Shown piece after piece: positions 25,483-32,330 of a DNA stretch of 64,000 nt. Made by a program: the position numbers and the translations under genes. The stretch spans positions 930,001 to 994,000 of the forward strand of contig NZ_CP079218.1 of the NCBI RefSeq assembly GCF_019317285.1, in the 5' to 3' direction. The notes beneath the pieces were generated by a model. It saw nothing but the letters and a program-made list of their open reading frames with translations, made no database searches and was not told the DNA's origin. Positions within the stretch are counted from its first letter, which is position 1. Each line of letters opens with the position of its first letter. This stretch comes from Pedobacter sp. D749. GTDB taxonomy: Bacteria > Bacteroidota > Bacteroidia > Sphingobacteriales > Sphingobacteriaceae.

Positions 25483-26844
25483 ATGTGGTACAATAATATT
25501 TTAGAAACGATTGGCAATACGCCATTAGTTAAATTAAATACAATAACAAAAGGAGTTCCTGGAACAATTCTGGCGAAAATAGAGACTACTAATCCTGGTA
25601 ATTCAATTAAAGACCGGATGGCGGTTAAAATGATTGAGGATGCCGAGAAAAGTGGTAAATTAAAACCAGGTGGTACAATTATAGAAGGAACATCAGGTAA
25701 TACAGGTATGGGCCTGGCTATGGCAGCCATTATTAAGGGTTACAAATGTATTTTTACTACAACTGATAAACAATCAAAAGAAAAGGTTGATGCTTTACGT
25801 GCTTTTGGAGCCGAGGTAATCGTTTGTCCCACAAACGTTGAACCGGAAGATCCCCGTTCATATTATTCGGTTTCTTCGCGTTTAGAACGCGAGGTTCCAA
25901 ATTCATGGAAACCTAATCAATATGATAATTTAGCCAACTCACAGGCGCATTATGAGCAAACCGGTCCTGAGATATGGGCACAAACAGAAGGTAAAATTAC
26001 ACACCTGGTAGTTGGTGTAGGTACAGGCGGAACCATTTCCGGAACGGGGAAATATCTGAAAGAAAAAAATCCGGATATTAAAATCTGGGGAATTGATACC
26101 TATGGCTCAGTTTTCAAAAAATATAAAGAAACAGGTATATTTGATAAGGATGAAATCTATCCTTACATCACAGAAGGTATCGGCGAAGATTTCCTTCCGG
26201 CAAACGTAAATTTTGATGTAATCGACCTATTCGAAAAGGTTACCGATAAAGATGCTGCTTTAATGACACGCGATATTGCACGCAAAGAGGGTATTTTCGT
26301 AGGTAACTCAGCTGGTGCTGCTATTGGTGGATTAATTCAGTTAAAAGATAAACTGAAGCCGGAAGATGTGGTTGTAGTCATTTTTCATGATCACGGCAGT
26401 CGTTATATGGGTAAAATGTATAATGAAGACTGGTTACGTGAACGTGGATTTTTACAGGACGAAAAATTAACTGCCAAATCTATTCTGGCTAAAAAAGAAA
26501 ACACAGAGATTGTAACACTTGATGCTCAGAAATCAGTGCTCGAAGCTATCAATACCATTAAGTCGATGAATATTTCTCAAATTCCGGTAACTCAGCAAGG
26601 AATGATTGTAGGTAAAATTGCTGAAAGTGATATTTTATCTGCCTTGCTTGAAAATCCAGGATTAAAATCAGCTCCGATTTCTGAAATTATGACGGCTACT
26701 TTCCCATTTGTAGATTTGAATACGTCGATTGATAAAATTTCTTCGTTGATTAATAAAGAAAACTCAGCAGTTTTAGTGGAAGATGAATCTGGAAAGATTG
26801 AGATCATCACTCAGTACGATATTATTAATGCGATATCAGGGTAA
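25483..26844 (+). CDS. Cystathionine beta-synthase-type PLP enzyme with CBS domains
   Basis: A 453-residue fold-type II PLP enzyme. The N-terminal 330 residues match cysteine synthase/cystathionine beta-synthase: PLP Lys43 in 'NPGNSIKDRM', 'EGTSGNTGMGLAMAA', the phosphate-binding 'GVGTGGTISGTG' loop, and 'GIFVGNSAGAAIGG'. Residues about 345-453 form a pair of CBS domains ('INTIKSMNISQIPVTQ', 'SEIMTATFPFVDL') that probably bind adenosyl ligands and regulate the enzyme. It should condense serine (or an activated serine) with homocysteine or sulfide. The exact substrate is not settled by sequence. Predicted leaderless mRNA. Confidence 0.9.
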   Translation: MWYNNILETIGNTPLVKLNTITKGVPGTILAKIETTNPGNSIKDRMAVKMIEDAEKSGKLKPGGTIIEGTSGNTGMGLAMAAIIKGYKCIFTTTDKQSKEKVDALRAFGAEVIVCPTNVEPEDPRSYYSVSSRLEREVPNSWKPNQYDNLANSQAHYEQTGPEIWAQTEGKITHLVVGVGTGGTISGTGKYLKEKNPDIKIWGIDTYGSVFKKYKETGIFDKDEIYPYITEGIGEDFLPANVNFDVIDLFEKVTDKDAALMTRDIARKEGIFVGNSAGAAIGGLIQLKDKLKPEDVVVVIFHDHGSRYMGKMYNEDWLRERGFLQDEKLTAKSILAKKENTEIVTLDAQKSVLEAINTIKSMNISQIPVTQQGMIVGKIAESDILSALLENPGLKSAPISEIMTATFPFVDLNTSIDKISSLINKENSAVLVEDESGKIEIITQYDIINAISG

Positions 26845-27068
26845 GTGGATGTAAGATGGATGATGTAAGATGGATGGTGTAAGATGGGAAATGTGAAATG
26901 GGTGATGGTGTAATTCCTACGATCGTCCTCCTGAACTTGTTTCAGGATCTTTCAAGGAGTTATCCCTTTCGATACGTCCTTTCGAGTGGAGTGCAACGGA
27001 ACCGAGAAATCTGTCAAGTTAGAATCTCTCCATTTCGCTGCGCTTCAGTCGAGATGACGAAAAACCAT
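26845..27068. repeat. Repeat-filled spacer after the CBS-type enzyme
   Basis: It begins with three to four copies of the unit GTAAGATGGATGAT and its variants (26852-26910), followed by TTTCAGGATCTTTCAAGG and a dispersed element of the 'accgagaaatct...cagtcgagatgacg' type (26998-27060). The open frame running across it is made only of these repeats and is not called as a gene. Confidence 0.6.
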
Positions 27069-27103
27069 AAAAAACGTCCGGTAATTATTCCCGGACGTTT
27101 TTC
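27069..27103. terminator. Bidirectional terminator between convergent genes
   Basis: AAAACGTCCGG/CCGGACGTTTTT around a TAATTATTC loop, with A-tract and T-tract on either side. It serves the rightward CBS-type gene and the leftward murA operon. Confidence 0.8.
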
Positions 27104-27161
27104 TTTATGTTATTTTCGGTTTGGGTTTTACCTTAAACCCTCCACCTTCAAACCTTCTACC

Positions 27162-28487
27162 TTAGTGACTTGGCGCATCAGCATTTACACGCTTAATTTG
27201 CGCACCTAATGCACGTAAACGGGTATCGATATCCTGATAACCACGTTCAATCTGTTCGATGTTATAAATGGTCGATTTACCTTCAGCAGATAAAGCTGCA
27301 ATTAACAATGAAACTCCGGCCCTGATATCAGGAGAAGTCATACTGATTCCGCGAAGTTTATATTTCTTATCAATACCATTAACGGTTGCACGGTGCGGAT
27401 CGCAAAGGATGATTTGTGCACCCATGTCAATCAGTTTATCCACGAAGAACAAACGGCTCTCGAACATTTTCTGGTGAATGAGTACGTTTCCTTTTGCCTG
27501 TGTAGCCACAACCAAAACAATACTCAATAAATCAGGCGTGAAACCTGGCCATGGCGAATCGGCAATGGTTAAAATCGAACCATCAATAAAGGTGTCAATT
27601 TCGTAGTGTTTTTGCGATGGTACGTAAATGTCATCGCCACGACGCTCTAGTTTGATCCCTAGTTTTTTGAAAACCTCTGGTATTACGCCAAGCTCATCGT
27701 AACAAACATCTTTAATGGTAATTTCCGATTCTGTCATTGCGGCCATACCAATGAAAGAGCCAATTTCGATCATATCAGGCAGCATTCTGTGCTCGGTTCC
27801 ACCCAATACTTTAACACCTTCAATAGTAAGCAGGTTTGAGCCTATGCCTGAAATTTTTGCGCCCATGCGGTTAAGCATCTTACAAAGTTGTTGTAAATAG
27901 GGTTCGCAGGCTGCATTGTAAATGGTAGTGGTACCTTTAGCTAAAACAGCGGCCATTACAATGTTTGCTGTTCCGGTTACCGATGCTTCATCTAATAGAA
28001 TATAAGCACCTTGTAAATTGGTGGCATCAACGTTAAAGAAAGCCTTTTTGCTATCGTAAACGAATTTTGCACCTAGTTTTTCGAAACCAATAAAGTGGGT
28101 ATCCAATCTTCTGCGACCAATTTTATCACCACCTGGTTTCGGGATTGCTGCTTTGCCAAAACGTGCCAATAATGGTCCTACAATCATAATCGAACCACGT
28201 AAACCACCACCTTTAGCTTTAAAAGTATCAGATTCAAAGAAATTTAAATCGATATTTTTGGCTTCGAAGGTATAGGTGTCTTTATTAATGCGTTCAACAG
28301 TAACGCCCAAATCGCCCAATAACTCGATCAGTTTGTTTACGTCTTTAATATCAGGGATATTGCTGATGGTAACTTTTTCTTCAGTAAGCAATACTGCAGA
28401 TAAAATCTGTAATGCTTCGTTTTTGGCACCTTGGGGAGTGATTTCGCCTTTTAATTTAATTCCGCCTGTTATTTCAAATGCGTTCAT
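27162..28487 (-). CDS. murA: UDP-GlcNAc 1-carboxyvinyltransferase MurA (Asp variant)
   Basis: First committed step of peptidoglycan synthesis: transfer of enolpyruvate from PEP to UDP-GlcNAc. The 441 residues cover both alpha/beta inverse barrels ('GAKNEALQILSAVLL', 'LDEASVTGTANIVMAA', 'ESRLFFVDKLIDMGA', 'DIRAGVSLLIAALSAEG'). In the mobile catalytic loop, 'PKPGGDKIGRRRLD', the residue equivalent to E. coli Cys115 is Asp121. Cys115 is the site alkylated by fosfomycin, and Asp variants elsewhere are active and resistant. It follows the DUF4290 gene on the same strand at 80 bases distance. Confidence 0.96.
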   Translation of the reverse strand: MNAFEITGGIKLKGEITPQGAKNEALQILSAVLLTEEKVTISNIPDIKDVNKLIELLGDLGVTVERINKDTYTFEAKNIDLNFFESDTFKAKGGGLRGSIMIVGPLLARFGKAAIPKPGGDKIGRRRLDTHFIGFEKLGAKFVYDSKKAFFNVDATNLQGAYILLDEASVTGTANIVMAAVLAKGTTTIYNAACEPYLQQLCKMLNRMGAKISGIGSNLLTIEGVKVLGGTEHRMLPDMIEIGSFIGMAAMTESEITIKDVCYDELGVIPEVFKKLGIKLERRGDDIYVPSQKHYEIDTFIDGSILTIADSPWPGFTPDLLSIVLVVATQAKGNVLIHQKMFESRLFFVDKLIDMGAQIILCDPHRATVNGIDKKYKLRGISMTSPDIRAGVSLLIAALSAEGKSTIYNIEQIERGYQDIDTRLRALGAQIKRVNADAPSH

Positions 28488-28567
28488 ATTTTTTTGTATT
28501 TAGTATCAGGTATCAAGTACTGATGTCGGTTTTTAACCTTCCATCTTATGCCTTTTACCCTTCACCC

Positions 28568-29257
28568 TTAATATTTAGGTTTATTGTTGTTGTTACGCTG
28601 ACGATTATTGTTGTTATTATTGTTCTGACGGTTTTTACCGTTGTTGTTATTATTGTTGCTTCTGCCCCGGTTATTGTTATTATTGCTTTGACGAGGATTT
28701 TGCGCTCTAAATTCTACCTTCGCCAGGTTAACACCTTCATCAAGTGATAACAATCCGCCAGAAAGATATTTTAGATCTTTAATAATGGTATCATCGCTTA
28801 CATTATCCTTATTCCAGGTAACATAAGCCATTTTCATAAAGTTTGCGATGCTCTGAACCATTGCCTTCTTAATTTCGGCATTTTCTTCGCGCATGGCTTT
28901 TTCGATCAGATTTTCAACCGTTTTACCATAGTGTTTATAGGTAATTCTTTGCTGAGGATAGGCCAGTGGCGCTGGTTTAATGTAAGCATTTTCAATTAAT
29001 GGCTTAGGGTAAGGACTGTCTACATCAATCTGATAGCCAGAAATAATGTGTAAGTGATCCCAAAGTTTATGCTTAAAATCGGCTACATCACGCAAATGTG
29101 GTTGCAAAAAACCCATCAGGTCGATTACCGCCTGGGCATATTTATTACGTTCTTCAATGGTGGGTAATTCGCAGATATACTTCACCATATTTTGTACGTT
29201 ACGGCCATATTCAGATAAAATTAAATGGCTACGCGTAGTATTATAATCAAAATTCAT
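28568..29257 (-). CDS. DUF4290 protein with Asn/Arg-rich tail
   Basis: A 229-residue protein. The first 185 residues are the DUF4290 domain ('MNFDYNTTRSHLILSEYGRN', 'YPQQRITYKHYGKTVE'), found in Bacteroidota and commonly next to murA, as here. The tail (about 186-229) is almost only Asn, Arg, Gln, Gly and Lys, with Asn runs of 4-7, encoded by AAC/AAT repeats. It is basic and disordered, like tails of RNA-binding proteins. Function unknown; the murA link suggests a role in envelope growth. Confidence 0.85.
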   Translation of the reverse strand: MNFDYNTTRSHLILSEYGRNVQNMVKYICELPTIEERNKYAQAVIDLMGFLQPHLRDVADFKHKLWDHLHIISGYQIDVDSPYPKPLIENAYIKPAPLAYPQQRITYKHYGKTVENLIEKAMREENAEIKKAMVQSIANFMKMAYVTWNKDNVSDDTIIKDLKYLSGGLLSLDEGVNLAKVEFRAQNPRQSNNNNNRGRSNNNNNNGKNRQNNNNNNNRQRNNNNKPKY

Positions 29258-29910
29258 GTACAGATAAATTAATGGATAAATTTTCTGGCGATACGAATTA
29301 TGAAATAACCAGAGGAGTTTAGGTTATGAATTCACCGAAATGTCTATTGCCAGATTTTCGTTTTATATATTCAAAGGTAATAAAATTATTTAATTTGTGA
29401 TAGGCTTATCTAAATTGTGATAATTTTTAAGTGGGGCGATCATCTATCGTCCTCGTTTGTAACGAGGATGCAAGAGAATAGCGATTCTATCGCTTCTATG
29501 CACTTAATTTGCATTACAAATGCGTCTCTCACTAATCCCCGTTGCAACGAAAACTATTTAAAGATTATTTAATTTGTAGTATGCTTATCTAAATTGTGAT
29601 AATTTAAGTGTTGCGATTTTTTTTGAAAATGTTCGTTCAGTAGTTCTTGGCTTCTTTAGCCCCGCTGTCCCTGCTGCCGAAGAAAAATCGGCATTCGTTC
29701 CCATCGGGTTTATTTAACTCTGGATTGTGCTTATCGAGAAAACATTTCTAGCGCCAATGAGCTAAAGTCATTTTAAGTATTTATGCATTTGGCTAAAGCC
29801 AATGAGTTAATGCAAACTTCCAATAATTTCCGTGTAAATCGGTGTTTCCGTGGCAATTAATTAACTGGCTACTTACCTTAATAATCTTAATCCCTTAATG
29901 GTAAAAAGCC
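29258..29910. other. 650-bp spacer with direct repeats and dispersed elements
   Basis: No gene seen. A segment of about 45 bp at 29383-29428 recurs with few changes at 29562-29607 (core CTTATCTAAATTGTGATAAT), enclosing a GC-richer insert with hairpins such as CCTCGTT/AACGAGG. At 29653-29713 lies an inverted diverged copy of the 4348-4405 repeat. The rest is featureless AT-rich DNA. Confidence 0.6.
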
Positions 29911-30408
29911 TTAAACCTCGTCACTATTCTTAGGGTAATCAAAAAACACCAATTCTCCCGTTCCTTTGCTTACCATCTGCCACGAATCAAAAGGAAAAGA
30001 AATTAATACCATGCCCGCTGTTGGAATGTTGTAAATGTCGGCGTCGCATAACTCGTTCGCAAAATCAGTAAAACCAGGATTATGACCAAACATCACTACA
30101 TTTTCAGCATCATCATCCAAGCCATTAACCACTTTAAGCAAAGCTGAGGTATTGGCCTCGTAAATAGATTCTTCGAATTGGATCTGATCGATTTGGTAAG
30201 CTTCAGCGAAAAATTTAGCTGTAGATTTGGCTCTTTTTGCCGGGCTACTAACAATCAAGTCTATTTTAAAACCTTTATTAATCAGTCTCTCGGCCATTTC
30301 AGGAGCATTTTCTTTGCCACGTTTGTTCAACGGTCTGTCGAAATCTTTTAAATCTAAATTTCCCCAATCCGATTTGCCATGGCGGACCAGAAGTAATTGC
30401 TTAGCCAT
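29911..30408 (-). CDS. sixA: SixA-type histidine phosphatase
   Basis: A 165-residue short histidine phosphatase: 'LLLVRHGKSDWG' (catalytic His in RHG), 'DLIVSSPAKRAKSTAKFF', the acid residue in 'EESIYEANTSALL', and the second His in 'VVMFGHNPGFTDF'. SixA members dephosphorylate phosphohistidine proteins. The ATG overlaps the end of the glycosyltransferase gene by 8 nt, so the two are translationally coupled, which is a common arrangement in this group. The symbol rests on family, not on a demonstrated substrate. Confidence 0.9.
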   Translation of the reverse strand: MAKQLLLVRHGKSDWGNLDLKDFDRPLNKRGKENAPEMAERLINKGFKIDLIVSSPAKRAKSTAKFFAEAYQIDQIQFEESIYEANTSALLKVVNGLDDDAENVVMFGHNPGFTDFANELCDADIYNIPTAGMVLISFPFDSWQMVSKGTGELVFFDYPKNSDEV

Positions 30409-31432
30409 CTAATTTCTCTTTAATTTTATTTACAATTGTTTCAGGATGAATTAAATCTATACAGTTTTCAACACCGCAAAGGCAGGGTTTGTTTCCATAA
30501 ATAGAATTCGGTCTCGAAGGATGATCAACCTGGATACAATCACTTTCCAATTGTCCGTATCCCAAAAAGCCTGCGTAAGGATGTGTTGGCCCCCAAATGG
30601 ATACCACAGGTACACCTACAAGTGATGCCATATGCATGCCTGATGAATCCATGCTCAACATTACATCTAAATTAGAGATAATGGCCAACTCTTCCGTTAA
30701 GTTAAAATTACCAATTAAATTATGGGTGTTTTTACGCTTTTCAGCCCATTTTTCAGCTATTTCCTGTTCTTCTTTACCACCTCCAAAAACCAGTATCTTG
30801 TAGCCGAGATCACTTAACGCAACAATTACTTCTTCCATTTTTTCTAAAGCATATACTTTATAAATATGTTGTGCGAAAGGAGAGATGCCGATTTTTTTTT
30901 TGGTTTTATCACTAAATAAAGCTTCGGCTTTTTTAGGTAGCGCCTGTGCTGATTTATTGATTTGGTGACTGAGTTTAATGTTGCAACCCAATTCGCGGAA
31001 AACATCAGCATAACGCTCAACTGTTTGACGCAGAGGTTTGAAAACTTTATTGTGCTGGCGAGTCAACGCTTTTTTCTCTGCCCTTCCTTTATTTATCCGC
31101 TTAATTTTTATTCCTGTTAAACGAAAAAAAGTAGAAATAGCCCGGCTTCTTAAATTGTCATGTAAATCGGCTATAGCATCTGGTTTATAGCTCCGAAGCT
31201 CCTGATAGAGTTTATACAGGCCGTCAATTCCCTTGTGAATGGTTTTAGGCTGGATAGGGTGGAAGATCAGCTTTGGGATGCCCTCAAAAAATGGTTTAAA
31301 AGCAGGTCTGCTTACCATGATGATTTCTGCAGATGGGTTTTGCTCTGAAAATTCTCGTAAAACGGAGGCTACCATGGCCACATCGCCCATTGCCGAAAAG
31401 CGTAAAACGATAATTTTTTGGGTTGCGGCCAT
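30401..31432 (-). CDS. Glycosyltransferase family 9 (heptosyltransferase-like)
   Basis: A 343-residue GT-B fold enzyme of family 9: 'IIVLRFSAMGDVAMVASVLREF' (N-terminal start of the fold), 'AIADLHDNLRSRAISTFFRL', and the donor-site region 'MLSMDSSGMHMASLVGVPVV' with 'SIWGPTHPYAGFLGYGQ'. It should add a sugar to the LPS core or a related envelope glycan. ATG 31432 gives the normal 'MAATQKIIVLRF'; an ATG seven codons upstream overlaps a mobile-looking inverted repeat and is less likely. Operon with DUF4254 upstream and sixA downstream. Confidence 0.88.
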   Translation of the reverse strand: MAATQKIIVLRFSAMGDVAMVASVLREFSEQNPSAEIIMVSRPAFKPFFEGIPKLIFHPIQPKTIHKGIDGLYKLYQELRSYKPDAIADLHDNLRSRAISTFFRLTGIKIKRINKGRAEKKALTRQHNKVFKPLRQTVERYADVFRELGCNIKLSHQINKSAQALPKKAEALFSDKTKKKIGISPFAQHIYKVYALEKMEEVIVALSDLGYKILVFGGGKEEQEIAEKWAEKRKNTHNLIGNFNLTEELAIISNLDVMLSMDSSGMHMASLVGVPVVSIWGPTHPYAGFLGYGQLESDCIQVDHPSRPNSIYGNKPCLCGVENCIDLIHPETIVNKIKEKLDG

Positions 31433-31448
31433 ATTTTCCAAGTAGTTC

Positions 31449-31531
31449 GTCATTGCGAGGCACGAAGCAATCTTAAAGCTATGGGTTTGAATAGCGAAAG
31501 TAGTAGGATTGCTTCGTGCCTCGCAATGACG
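31449..31531. repeat. Inverted-repeat element with 25-bp perfect arms
   Basis: Arms 31449-31473 and 31507-31531 are exact inverted copies starting CGTCATTGCGAGGCACGAAG, with a 33-bp centre. This kind of element is dispersed in Bacteroidota genomes. It lies in the 109-bp gap between the DUF4254 and glycosyltransferase genes and may form a cruciform or an mRNA hairpin within the operon. Confidence 0.85.
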
Positions 31532-31541
31532 ATTTGAACTG

Positions 31542-32144
31542 TTATGCTTTATTATACAATACCGGATTCAAACTCGGGTCGTTATACATTTTCATTTGCT
31601 TGTACACTTTCATGTATTTTTTACCAGCTTCAATATCAGCCAATAATTCGTCAATACTGGTTGATAGATCGTCGCGTTGGGATAACAATACATTTAATTT
31701 AGTCTGGCATTGTGCACGGTGCTCAGCCGATGCACTTTCGCGTTCAGCTTCTTCCTGCATGTGGTAAATTTTTAGTGCCAATATAGAAAGCCTGTCTATT
31801 GCCCATGCCGGACTTTCTGTGTTGATTTTTGCTTCTGGTAAAGCTGCAATTCCCTGGTAAAGGTTTAAGAAATAACCATCAATAAACTCCACCATATCAG
31901 TACGCACCTGGTTTTGTGCATCAATGCGTCTTTTCCAGCTCAAGCCTTCAACAGGATCAATCTGTGGATTACGCACTACATCTTCCATATGCCACTGTGC
32001 CGTATCGATCCAGTTTTTAACGTAAAAGAGATGCTCTAAACTTTCGGCATCATACGGGTTTTCAACCGGATGGTCAATATCATCAAACTTGTGGTAGTCT
32101 GTAATTACCTGATTAAATATGCGGTTGGCAATTTCACTTATCAT
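31542..32144 (-). CDS. DUF4254 protein
   Basis: A 200-residue, mainly helical protein of DUF4254: 'HLFYVKNWIDTAQWHMEDVVR' and 'LSWKRRIDAQNQVRTDMVEF' are conserved blocks of the family, ending 'YMKVYKQMKMYNDPSLNPVL'. In Bacteroidota it usually precedes a GT9 glycosyltransferase, as here, so a role in LPS or glycan assembly is plausible but unproven. A TAtcTTTG box stands 5 nt before the ATG. Confidence 0.87.
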   Translation of the reverse strand: MISEIANRIFNQVITDYHKFDDIDHPVENPYDAESLEHLFYVKNWIDTAQWHMEDVVRNPQIDPVEGLSWKRRIDAQNQVRTDMVEFIDGYFLNLYQGIAALPEAKINTESPAWAIDRLSILALKIYHMQEEAERESASAEHRAQCQTKLNVLLSQRDDLSTSIDELLADIEAGKKYMKVYKQMKMYNDPSLNPVLYNKA

Positions 32145-32149
32145 GGGGG

Positions 32150-32157
32150 CAAAGATA
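32150..32157 (-). promoter_or_regulatory. -7 box TAtcTTTG, 5 nt before ATG of DUF4254
   Basis: Perfect consensus on the minus strand with CCCCC between it and the ATG at 32144. No TTTG is visible at -33. Confidence 0.45.
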
Positions 32158-32267
32158 TTAAAAGATTGAATAGATTGATTTTTTTCCTGACGGGATGATT
32201 ACACAGATTATAAGATTACACAGATCTCTTCATAAAATTTAAAACAGGTTAATTTATAGTATGTTTT

Positions 32268-32330
32268 CCGCTAACCGCTAACCGCTAACCGCTAACCGCT
32301 AACCGCTAACCGCTAACCGCTAACCGCTAA
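32268..32330. repeat. Perfect heptamer array, nine copies of CCGCTAA
   Basis: Nine uninterrupted copies of CCGCTAA (GGTTAGC on the other strand), then CCG. The array runs into the stop codon of the PolX-like gene (TAG at 32329-32327, itself made from a unit). Degenerate relatives lie at 1797-1858 and in the tig-amn region. Such an array is prone to slippage and may vary in copy number between strains. Confidence 0.95.

Noticed and set aside
26898..27209. 103-codon open frame on the plus strand after the CBS-type gene
   Set aside because: It consists of dispersed repeats and a terminator hairpin and overlaps the 3' end of murA; composition is not protein-like.
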